Origin: Idiomarina aquatica
GTDB taxonomy: Bacteria > Pseudomonadota > Gammaproteobacteria > Enterobacterales > Alteromonadaceae
NCBI RefSeq assembly: GCF_003987185.1
Contig: NZ_PIPS01000001.1
Span: forward strand, 1 to 64,000
Length of the DNA stretch: 64,000 bases
Direction: 5' to 3'
Both the position numbers and the translations under genes were made by a program. A model generated the notes under the pieces. It was not told where the DNA came from, searched no databases, and worked only from the letters and a program-made list of their open reading frames with translations. Shown in pieces: positions 35,527 through 42,009 of this stretch. Position 1 is the first letter of the stretch, and every line of letters begins with the position of its first letter.

Positions 35527-35892
35527 TCAAATCCAAACGTCATTTTCAGCGGTTTTACGGCCCTTTTCATCACCAGTGTTGACCACACCCCGCGGCTCGA
35601 TCAATAACACCTGCGCCTCTTGCTCGGCGTAAGGCTTATGTTCAACGCCCTTTGGCACCACGTACATTTCACCCTCAGACAGCTCAACATGGCCGTCTCT
35701 GAAGTCAATGCGCAGACGCCCCGCAAGCACAATGAAGGTTTCATCGGTGTCCTTGTGGTCATGCCAGACAAAGTCACCTTGCAGTTTCACCACCTTGAAC
35801 TGGTAATCGTTCATCTCGGCAATCACTTTTGGCGACCACTGTTCAGTAAACAAGCTGAGTTTTTCTTTAAAGTTTATCGGTTTGTGCGGCAT
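35527..35892 (-). CDS. Cupin-fold protein, copy 2
   Basis: 121 residues, identical to the copy at 17525 except for E to D in WHDHKDTDETF. Metal-binding cupin residues are preserved (HDH, E, H). It lies between the small membrane gene and the edge of the duplicated block, transcribed toward the membrane gene. Confidence 0.85.
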   Translation of the reverse strand: MPHKPINFKEKLSLFTEQWSPKVIAEMNDYQFKVVKLQGDFVWHDHKDTDETFIVLAGRLRIDFRDGHVELSEGEMYVVPKGVEHKPYAEQEAQVLLIEPRGVVNTGDEKGRKTAENDVWI

Positions 35893-35910
35893 AGGGGTCC
35901 TTTAGGTTTA

Positions 35911-35935
35911 GTCTGGTTTGTGCCAGGAGCGGACG
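35911..35935. repeat. Dispersed palindromic element, right half, copy d
   Basis: GGTTTGTGCCAGGAGCGGAC followed by the GTTAACG core of an attC site. Only the right half of the element remains; the left half is replaced by the duplicated cupin block. Confidence 0.6.
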
Positions 35936-35996
35936 TTAACGCCAAGCTAAGCGGCGCGCATTAATGCGCGTCCTTGCTTGAGCGCCATGTTATGTG
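35934..35996 (-). other. attC recombination site A
   Basis: The short attC runs from GTTAACGCC to GCGCCATGTTATGTG. It includes a 16-bp palindrome CGCGCATTAATGCGCG and flanking arms around GCTTGAGCGCC. The stop codon of the broken membrane-protein gene lies inside it (35990). It marks the left end of the clear cassette array. Confidence 0.65.
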
Positions 35997-36406
35997 TTTT
36001 CCGCTTGTTTTTTAAGTATTACATCTTGGTATCTTTGGATTTTTAAATACCAAAATAGAAAGCCAATTAAACTTAAAACTAGCAATATTGGACAGCCCCA
36101 GTTTCTTAAAGCTCTATAGTAGTCCGAACGTTTTGCGACTGAAATAGCTTCTAGGCCTTCTGTGTGACCTAGATCGTTTGCCTTTTCTTGCATGATTTTC
36201 ATGTCTACTTCAGGTTTACTCTTTGCGTAACCCTCGAGTTCATAGAAACGAGTCGTTGATGTTTTCGATAACTCTATAACAACTTCTCTTGCTTTGTTTT
36301 ACATGAAGTCGGCGTAGAAGAATAATGCACCAGCAAACATAAAGCAGAATATAGCGAAGAATTTGTAAAGACTATCTGTTGGTGCGTTTGTCATTCCTAG
36401 TTGCAT
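35990..36406 (-). pseudogene. Membrane protein interrupted by an in-frame stop codon
   Basis: From ATG 36406 one frame runs 138 codons to the stop at 35990, broken only by TAA at 36301-36299. The first part (DSLYKFFAIFCFMFAGALFF) is a membrane helix. After the stop the frame resumes with NKAREVVIELSK, then a second helix (GCPILLVLSLIGFLFWYL) and a charged end. Both halves read as one protein with two membrane helices around a helical periplasmic or cytoplasmic part. A single base change (for example CAA or AAA to TAA) explains it. A sequencing error or internal restart at 36202 is possible. Confidence 0.7.
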
Positions 36407-36430
36407 TTGTCTCAAACTCCTTTTTTTACA

Positions 36431-36510
36431 CATAACGCCCTGTTAAGGTGCGAGCAACGCATAGTAAAAATGCCACGCGCTGCTAATCACCCTTAAACAG
36501 ATTGCTAAGC
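36431..36510 (-). other. attC recombination site B
   Basis: CATAACGCCCTGTTAAGG at one end and CCTTAAACAGATTGCTAAGC at the other give paired outer (R) and inner (L) arms (CTGTTAAGG against CCTTAAACAG). The stop codon of the DUF4145 gene lies within it. Minus-strand orientation: gene, GCTTAGC, arms, GTTATG. Confidence 0.8.
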
Positions 36511-37170
36511 ATTTTTCTCTCTAGTTCTTCGATCGCTCTCTTCTGCACTTTTTCTAGGACCTTCTGGAGTTAATTCATATAAAGCTGCTAACTCCCTAGG
36601 CTCTGAGATACCTTTTTTAACTATGAAGTTTAGTAGTTCAAACATCTTGGATGCGACTTGATCAAAATCGTCCTCACTCATCTCACCAGGATGGACCGCA
36701 TTGTTCCCTGCAATTCTAACTGTATCTGCCACCTTTACGACAAGGGGAGGAATTACATTTTTTTCAGCCAAGCTTCGGATGTCTTTATTAATATTTTCGC
36801 CAGCCTCACCTAAATGTTTACATAACTTTTGAAGTCCAAGTCGAAGAAGTGCGGCTGCAGCCCTAGGTGAGCGAGAAAAAATGCTAGCAGCCTCTAAATA
36901 ATCAATTTTTACATTATCAGGCATATCTAACTCAGGTTGCGGGGCTGATGATACATCAGGGTAAACCATCACTCCATCTGACACAGAGAAGCCACTGAAG
37001 CTTGTTCCTCGCCAGATAGATGCTTTTTCGCAACATGAGCATGATGCTTTTACTATGTCGGTGACATAGTTCTTCTCATCACTCAGCCTTTCCCAAGTCA
37101 CATGTGAGAAAGTCCCACAAAGAGGACAGTGAAAGGATTTTTCACCAAATTTTGGTGCTATGTACTGCAT
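36505..37170 (-). CDS. DUF4145 domain protein (HEPN-like)
   Basis: 221 residues. The N-terminal zinc ribbon has CPLCGTF and CSCCEKAS pairs. A helical DUF4145 domain follows (AAALLRLGLQKLCKHLG, RIAGNNAVHPGEMSEDD, FELLNFIVKK), and the protein ends in a charged tail. DUF4145 is related to HEPN domains and occurs alone or fused to restriction helicases. Here it stands alone as a cassette gene flanked by attC sites B and C. A role in RNA cleavage or nucleic-acid sensing is inference. Confidence 0.8.
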   Translation of the reverse strand: MQYIAPKFGEKSFHCPLCGTFSHVTWERLSDEKNYVTDIVKASCSCCEKASIWRGTSFSGFSVSDGVMVYPDVSSAPQPELDMPDNVKIDYLEAASIFSRSPRAAAALLRLGLQKLCKHLGEAGENINKDIRSLAEKNVIPPLVVKVADTVRIAGNNAVHPGEMSEDDFDQVASKMFELLNFIVKKGISEPRELAALYELTPEGPRKSAEESDRRTREKNA

Positions 37171-37184
37171 ATTATTCCCCAGAT

Positions 37185-37282
37185 GCTTAACACCACGTTA
37201 AGGCGTGAATTAACGTGTGCTATGTTTGAGCGAAGCGAGTTCAGCACGCGTTTACGAATCGCTCTTAAACGTTTTGTTATGC
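37185..37282 (-). other. attC recombination site C
   Basis: GCTTAACACCACGTTAAGG to CTCTTAAACGTTTTGTTATGC. The R core on the minus strand is GTTAAGC, matching GTTRRRY exactly; the other is GCATAAC. The inner arms are CGTTAAGG... against ...TTAAACG. The centre is a hairpin around GAGCGAAGCGAGTTCAGC. About 98 bp. Confidence 0.85.
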
Positions 37283-37284
37283 TT

Positions 37285-37983
37285 TTATCCGTACCAGTTT
37301 ATGTATTCAACCATTTTCTGTGTGTGTTTTCCTATTTTATTTTGAAAGTAATCACTTGAATCTTTTGAGATCTTTGAGTAGACAGATAGTAGTTCAAAGT
37401 ACATTTTGTCTTTCGCCTCACCTTTAGTTAGGTGATTCTCTTCCCGCCACTTGGCGATCTCTTTTATATTTCTTTGAGCATCAGCTATTTCTTTGGAGTA
37501 CTTATCCCTCAATGTAAACTGAGATAGTTCCCCAGTAGCTGATGAAGAACAGTAACTATCAACATCAGATCGTAGTTCTGAAAAGTATTTCATATATTCT
37601 TTTTTACCCATCAAGAAATACAGTTTTCTATACGAAGTTGTAAGGCTAACTTGCGTATCAAAAGCATCTGAACTAGTGAGGTATTTATGTCCTAAACACT
37701 CATCCAATGCTTTATTATAGATTTCATAAGTTTCTTCTGAAACTTTCGCAAGTGGAGTAGCCCTAAAAATTTCCAAAAATGGCGACTTTGAATAGTGATA
37801 GTGCAACTTATCCTGCCCATCCAATATAGAGAAATAAACATCACACATTTTTTCTTTTGATGCACCCTTTTGAGTTTTCCCTTGAAAGTAAATCAATAGA
37901 ATGACACCTGCAATAATCTTTAGAATGATGTCTATCACTGGGTAGATAACATCTTTAAATAAAACTGTTTGTTCTGGTGTCAT
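37285..37983 (-). CDS. Hypothetical membrane-anchored helical protein
   Basis: 232 residues from ATG 37983 (MTPEQTVLFKDVIYPVIDII), with one N-terminal membrane helix to about residue 32. The rest is helical and charged (EEIYNKALDECLGHKYL, RNIKEIAKWREENHLTKG). No family is recognised; it resembles many cassette-borne proteins of unknown function. The stop lies two bases from attC site C. Confidence 0.6.
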   Translation of the reverse strand: MTPEQTVLFKDVIYPVIDIILKIIAGVILLIYFQGKTQKGASKEKMCDVYFSILDGQDKLHYHYSKSPFLEIFRATPLAKVSEETYEIYNKALDECLGHKYLTSSDAFDTQVSLTTSYRKLYFLMGKKEYMKYFSELRSDVDSYCSSSATGELSQFTLRDKYSKEIADAQRNIKEIAKWREENHLTKGEAKDKMYFELLSVYSKISKDSSDYFQNKIGKHTQKMVEYINWYG

Positions 37984-38014
37984 TTGATATCCGACTCGAA
38001 ATTTACAATTGAAA

Positions 38015-38105
38015 CATAACGCCAAAATTTAGCGCGGAAAGCCGCGCAGCGGGTTGACGTCGCAGCCAACGCTTTTTGCTGGCGATAATACTTTTTTGTT
38101 ATGTG
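38015..38105 (-). other. attC recombination site D
   Basis: CATAACGCCAAAATTTAGCG to ATAATACTTTTTTGTTATGTG. The centre contains GCGCGGAAAGCCGCGC and CAGCC...GCTGGCG hairpins. The stop of the next gene (38099) lies inside it. Confidence 0.8.
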
Positions 38106-38404
38106 ACGATTACAAAAGCCAACACCACAAAACAGATTAATAAAGCCCACGGGAATGGCGATGCCCACCAACTTAAGCTTTTTGAACTTGAAGCTTTGGC
38201 ACTCTGCCGCCAACGATCTTTTGATTCTTCAGTTTGTTTATAGCGTTCTCTAAGCTGCGGCCCCGGGAAAATATACACTACTATTCCAAAAAATATTGCG
38301 TACCAGCCAGCATCTGAGAATTTTGGCAAAAAGGCCAATATCAATACCCCAACAATCAGTAATACGCTGCCGGTGATGATGTCATTCTTAGTTGGTAGTT
38401 TCAT
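38099..38404 (-). CDS. Hypothetical membrane protein
   Basis: 101 residues starting MKLPTKNDIITGSVLLIVG. Three hydrophobic helices (about 10-27, 33-50, 82-100), with a basic stretch between (RERYKQTEESKDRWRQS). Cassette gene between attC sites D and E; function unknown. Confidence 0.6.
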   Translation of the reverse strand: MKLPTKNDIITGSVLLIVGVLILAFLPKFSDAGWYAIFFGIVVYIFPGPQLRERYKQTEESKDRWRQSAKASSSKSLSWWASPFPWALLICFVVLAFVIVT

Positions 38405-38415
38405 CTTAACGAGTC

Positions 38416-38500
38416 ACATAACGCTTGCAGCATTCGTTGCCCTTGGACTGGAGCCGAAGGCGCAATGTAATGGGTGTCGCCATGCCTGCACTTGTTATGC
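38416..38500 (-). other. attC recombination site E
   Basis: CATAACGCTTGCAGCATTCG to CATGCCTGCACTTGTTATGC. The L arms are GCTTGCAG against CTGCACTTG, with an extrahelical mismatch. R cores are GCATAAC and GTTATGT on the minus strand. This is a classical layout. Confidence 0.85.
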
Positions 38501-39193
38501 CCCGGTTTTTGTTTCGACATTCGATATTGATGATACTAAGCTCTTCACCCTTTTAAGATTTACTTGAAGAACCAAATCCGTTACGTCCAAGCCTCCACTA
38601 TGAATTGCGTCATGACATTGCCTGCACACAGCCAGAAGGTTATCCTCTTCTGTTGCGCCCCCCATTTCCCTTGGAATTAGGTGATGTAGTGTAACCTCCG
38701 TTTTAATACCACAACAGCTACACCCATTGGCCTTTAGCTCATCACGCTTCTTTTTCCCGGGACGACGGGCAGCCAAAGATTTATTTTCAGGCAGTGATGG
38801 GTTAACGACCCCCTGGACGCTGTTCAACGTGGGGTGGAACTCTGCGCACTTTGGAGCCCACCGTATTACAGATCCGGTGTGCATTATAACTCCGGGTGGA
38901 GTAACACCATTTAAAAGTTGCTGAAAAAGTACAGCCGCACTCAATTCACCGGCTACTATCCACTTAAAGCCTTGATCTTTGAACTCTCTCGCGGAGCTAA
39001 GTGATTGCCAGCGAGGACCTCGTAGCTCCCGGGAACTTTCGAATCCGCCAAAAACTGTATCGGAGCCTATTGAAACGGTGCCGTCAGGCTTTCGAGAAAG
39101 ATGCACAAGCAACCATTGATCCTTTTCTCGCAAGGCTGATTGAACTTCCAGCCTAACGCTATCTTTAATCTCTAGAGATTTGTCTTTTTCCAC
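38495..39193 (-). CDS. HNH endonuclease domain protein
   Basis: 232 residues. The C-terminal HNH nuclease has CSCCGIKTEVTLHHLIPR, NLLAVCRQCHDAIHSG, with zinc-binding cysteine pairs and the catalytic HH. The N-terminal 120 residues (SALREKDQWLLVHLSRKPDG, SAREFKDQGFKWIVAGELS) are an unknown domain. It could be a nicking or restriction-type nuclease carried as a cassette. The C-terminus runs into attC E. Confidence 0.85.
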   Translation of the reverse strand: MEKDKSLEIKDSVRLEVQSALREKDQWLLVHLSRKPDGTVSIGSDTVFGGFESSRELRGPRWQSLSSAREFKDQGFKWIVAGELSAAVLFQQLLNGVTPPGVIMHTGSVIRWAPKCAEFHPTLNSVQGVVNPSLPENKSLAARRPGKKKRDELKANGCSCCGIKTEVTLHHLIPREMGGATEEDNLLAVCRQCHDAIHSGGLDVTDLVLQVNLKRVKSLVSSISNVETKTGA

Positions 39194-39210
39194 TCACGCT
39201 CTCGATGATT

Positions 39211-39294
39211 GCATAACGCCCGCAGCACGCGCGGCTTTGTAGGGGAGGCGAGGCCGTAGCGGGAAAGCCATCGCTGTGCCTGCGATTGTTATGT
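39211..39294 (-). other. attC recombination site F
   Basis: GCATAACGCCCGCAGCACGC to GCTGTGCCTGCGATTGTTATG. L arms are CGCAGCAC against GTGCCTGCG with a bulge. The interior has hairpins GGCTTT...AAAGCC. R cores are GTTATGC and ACATAAC (minus). Confidence 0.85.
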
Positions 39295-39295
39295 A

Positions 39296-39478
39296 TTACT
39301 TGGATTTCTGATAGTCCTCTAGATCGGGCAACTCGTCAATCGGCGGCTGCACGTCACGGTCGATGTATGTCTGTGGTTCAAGAGGGATTGAGTTACCACC
39401 TGAATCAACCACTTGGACACTATGAATAATTCCATCGCTAAAGCGCTGAACGTACAAACCTTTATAACTACTCGCCAT
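39296..39478 (-). CDS. Small hypothetical protein (60 aa)
   Basis: 60 residues starting MASSYKGLYVQRFSDGIIH, ending DELPDLEDYQKSK. A ribosome site AGGAGACAAAGT lies before the ATG. It shares a cassette with the next upstream gene, since no attC separates them (25 bp). No domain recognised. Confidence 0.55.
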   Translation of the reverse strand: MASSYKGLYVQRFSDGIIHSVQVVDSGGNSIPLEPQTYIDRDVQPPIDELPDLEDYQKSK

Positions 39479-39502
39479 ACTTTGTCTCCTTCCGCGTTTG
39501 GC

Positions 39503-39754
39503 CTACAACATACATTGCTTCTGGACTAAGCCAGCCCCGCAGACGTTCTGGACGTAAACATCAACCTCACATTGTTGAGTCAAATTTTTAAATGTCTCAC
39601 CCCTCATGCTGTAAAAATCGGGGTAAGAAACGAAATCGCCGATTTCCGGCTCATTGGAATCCAATAGCTCAAAAATCACATATTCGCCTGAGCCATCAAT
39701 CTCAGCTGCATACGTTCCCCTCACGAGGTTAACAACTTTCACTTCCGCTTTCAT
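39503..39754 (-). CDS. Small hypothetical protein (83 aa)
   Basis: 83 residues, predicted beta-rich (AEVKVVNLVRGTYAAEIDG, YVIFELLDSNEPEIGDFVSYP). It resembles small OB-like proteins, but no family is firm. It is the first gene of a two-gene cassette between attC sites F and G. Confidence 0.55.
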   Translation of the reverse strand: MKAEVKVVNLVRGTYAAEIDGSGEYVIFELLDSNEPEIGDFVSYPDFYSMRGETFKNLTQQCEVDVYVQNVCGAGLVQKQCML

Positions 39755-39772
39755 CTCGACTCCTCGAAATTA

Positions 39773-39843
39773 CATAACGCCCAAGCTCAGCCGACCGAAA
39801 AGCGCGTAGCGGTTTTTGGGTCGGCTGGAGCGCCTTGTTATGC
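39773..39843 (-). other. attC recombination site G
   Basis: CATAACGCCCAAGCTCAGCC to GGAGCGCCTTGTTATGC. The centre is a strong stem CAGCCGACC against GGTCGGCTG. The short form (71 bp) is typical of an attC. The stop of the DUF3800-like gene lies within its right end. Confidence 0.85.
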
Positions 39844-40971
39844 ATGTGACTCAATTCTACATGCGCGAATAACTTCAATTTTTGACATTTCCTCATAGGC
39901 ATCGGTGGAACGTAAAAAGCCTATATTCTTATCACGCGATCTATCTATTAACCATAAAAGCAAATCAATATTATCTCTTTGAATCTGGCTCAGAGAGCAA
40001 AAGTCAGAATGTATTTGAACTCGGTTATTGGTGTTTACATAACTGTATAATTTACCAATAAGTCCAACCAGAACATCAGATAGCTGTATCAATTGGTTTG
40101 ATTCTGAATCAACGAAAACAAAATTATTGAGCTCTTTTGAGTCATACATAATTTTATATTCTGACAGCAATTTAACTATTGATTCTTCATTATCAAATAT
40201 GTGTTGAGAATTTTTAAACATGTAAACAGGACGAAGATAAAATTGGGAGAAATCGTTTATAAGAACAAAGTCGTCTGCATCCATAACAAAAGGCAGTGAG
40301 TCTTTCTTTTTTGCCTCTTTCAAAATCTGTCTAAGCGACTCCAGGCCAAAATGAAACTCCACATCATCAAGGTAATCCGTAAAAAGATCACTCATATCTT
40401 CAATAAATGACAAAACTTCATTTTTTTTTATGTTCGGATAACCATATTTGCGAAATAGAGAAATCATCGAATCAATTTCAATTCTTGCCAACTTATACAG
40501 GTCATTCTTCATCGTATTAGCAAACTGAGGGCCCAGCTGTTGACTTACTTCCGAAAGTTCAACCGCTGAATCGACTATATCAACAATTGACCAGTAGAGA
40601 ATATTCAAGCTTGAGTAGTGGATATATAAACCATTACTGGCAATGTACTCGAAGAACAGCTTAAGTTTTTGCGAGCTCAAGCATTCAATGAAACCTCCCT
40701 TTGCAATATGTTTAAATTTAACCTCTTTGACTGATTTCTGTAATTTGAAGCTATCTATGAGAGATTGAACATCAGGCGCGGCCCCTTGATACACTAACCC
40801 ACCCAACACAAAATTATCTGTAAAAGTGGAATTAAAATCTGACTCCCTCAGGTAAAATTTCCTTATATTGTTAGTTTCGTCATAGCAAAACGTATACGCA
40901 CCATCGAAGTTAGCCGATGGGTCTAGCATTTTTGTGTACTTCCTGACGTCACTAATATCAAAAGTTTTCAT
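39838..40971 (-). CDS. DUF3800-like protein
   Basis: 377 residues. CYDETNNIRKFYL near the N-terminus (the DUF3800 acidic DExGN-type motif) and FVDSESNQLIQLSDVLVGLI near the C-terminus (D-S-x-xQxxDxxxG) are the hallmarks of DUF3800, an RNase H-like family. It probably acts on nucleic acid. It is found widely in mobile islands. Cassette gene between attC G and H; strongly AT-rich. Confidence 0.75.
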   Translation of the reverse strand: MKTFDISDVRKYTKMLDPSANFDGAYTFCYDETNNIRKFYLRESDFNSTFTDNFVLGGLVYQGAAPDVQSLIDSFKLQKSVKEVKFKHIAKGGFIECLSSQKLKLFFEYIASNGLYIHYSSLNILYWSIVDIVDSAVELSEVSQQLGPQFANTMKNDLYKLARIEIDSMISLFRKYGYPNIKKNEVLSFIEDMSDLFTDYLDDVEFHFGLESLRQILKEAKKKDSLPFVMDADDFVLINDFSQFYLRPVYMFKNSQHIFDNEESIVKLLSEYKIMYDSKELNNFVFVDSESNQLIQLSDVLVGLIGKLYSYVNTNNRVQIHSDFCSLSQIQRDNIDLLLWLIDRSRDKNIGFLRSTDAYEEMSKIEVIRACRIESHA

Positions 40972-40996
40972 TAAATCTTGCCGATTCGATTTTGTA

Positions 40997-41051
40997 CATA
41001 ACGTCGAAATCAGGCGCGCTCTTTTTGCGTCGGCTGCATTTCATTGTTAGC
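40997..41051 (-). other. attC recombination site H
   Basis: CATAACGTCGAAATCAGGCG to GCATTTCATTGTTAGC, 55 bp. R cores are AGCTAAC and GTTATGT on the minus strand. L arms are CGAAAT against ATTTC. The last 14 codons of the gene at 41010 lie inside it. Confidence 0.8.
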
Positions 41052-41588
41052 TTTATATGACTCTTCGATCTTGTCGATCAAATTCTGCTCCACTTTACGT
41101 TTAAATCTCTGCCCAACTGACGTGTGAACAGTAACTTTCAACGTTTTGATTAGCTTAGGAGAGTCATCTCCCACTATATATTTCGGAAAGCGTACCAACC
41201 AATCTTCGCCTCCTCCTGAGTAGAGAAAGGGAATCATAAAGCTTGCTTCTTCGCCTTCGTGAAGTGTTTTAGGTACATCATCGAACCCCGGATATCCAAA
41301 AGTTTGCAGCATGTACTTTTTATTACGCCACCGCCCCACCTCCCAGCCTACATGTGTAATTTTAGCCGGGCGAAGGCCGACATTGACTACTCGAATAGAG
41401 CAATAGTCTGGAGTTTCTTTAGAGCCTGGCGTAACGAGAATTCGGTGACCTGCAGAAACTTTAAGCTTTATCATGTTCTGGTGCAGCGCAAACCAAAGTG
41501 AAGTTACTACAGCACCTACGGTTCCAATCCCCGCAACCCACGTACCGATAACAGACCAAAGTTGAAGTGTTGTAGGATCCATATTCAC
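41010..41588 (-). CDS. Membrane-anchored hypothetical protein
   Basis: 192 residues. An N-terminal helix (WSVIGTWVAGIGTVGAVVTS) anchors a soluble beta-rich domain (CSIRVVNVGLRPAKITHVGW), the pattern of many phage-defence or cassette proteins of unknown role. The C-terminus NEMQPTQKERA is encoded by attC H, so it is a by-product of the site. It is directly downstream of the first large attC-like repeat. Confidence 0.65.
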   Translation of the reverse strand: MNMDPTTLQLWSVIGTWVAGIGTVGAVVTSLWFALHQNMIKLKVSAGHRILVTPGSKETPDYCSIRVVNVGLRPAKITHVGWEVGRWRNKKYMLQTFGYPGFDDVPKTLHEGEEASFMIPFLYSGGGEDWLVRFPKYIVGDDSPKLIKTLKVTVHTSVGQRFKRKVEQNLIDKIEESYKANNEMQPTQKERA

Positions 41589-41593
41589 TCTAA

Positions 41594-41778
41594 GCTAACA
41601 TTTTTATATTGTGCATGCGCATTTAAAAACTCGCCCAATTGACAGTTTTCGGTTAGTAACTTACTGATCAAGCAGGTATTCCTGACTTGAAAGGTTCCGA
41701 GTTAGCAAAGACAATTTGAGCATGCTCAGTTACACTCTACCGAGCGCACAATATCCAACCTCTATTTTTTGTTATGTC
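41594..41778 (-). repeat. Large attC-like site 1 (185 bp)
   Basis: Outer cores are GCTAACA and GTTATGTC. Inner arms are ATATTGTGCATGCGC (41607-41620) against GCGCACAATAT (about 41740-41750). The centre carries TGAGCATGCTCA. Two more copies exist at 47391 and 53401. The length is far above the 55-120 bp of the other attC sites, but the order of cores and arms is the same. It sits just upstream of the gene at 41010. Confidence 0.7.
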
Positions 41779-41955
41779 ATTGACAGTAAACGACTTAAAT
41801 ACACAACACAACAACAAAACGCGCAATATTGCCGAAGTGAATGTGTCGTGCATCGCTAGCGACACCCACACATACTAATAACGGGACGGCTAGTCACTAG
41901 TTGGAGTTGACTGAAAGTCAGAAGGTCCGCTTTTCGCCCATAGCGGTCGTTGATT
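41779..41955. repeat. Conserved tail of large attC repeat, copy 1, with palindromic element
   Basis: ATTGACAGTAAACGACTTAA, ACACAACACAACAACAAAAC, ACGGGACGGCTAGTCACTAG and AAGGTCCGCTTTTCGCCC. It matches the tail at 53585 very closely and that at 47568 more loosely. No frame is present. It ends in the left arm of the dispersed palindrome. No function is known. Confidence 0.75.
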
Positions 41956-42009
41956 GAACCTCGGTAAGACTCTAAATTGTGTCGTTAAACTTTGGCTTTA
42001 TTGTGTCTC

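Larger units (their letters stand above)
35047..35926. repeat. Duplicated block, copy 2 (partner at 17044-17924)
   Basis: This is the second copy of the roughly 880-bp segment, same orientation. It differs by scattered single bases. Its right edge passes through GGTTTGTGCCAGGAGCGGAC straight into the first clear attC site of the array, whereas copy 1 diverges at that point. Confidence 0.9.

Noticed and set aside
18078-35934. Prophage
   Set aside because: There are no capsid, tail, portal, terminase or phage integrase genes. The mixed small genes fit cassettes and islands better.
41594-41778. Terminal inverted repeats of a transposon
   Set aside because: The ends are GTTATG and CTAAC cores and the inner arms pair in attC fashion. 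No transposase frame lies between them.
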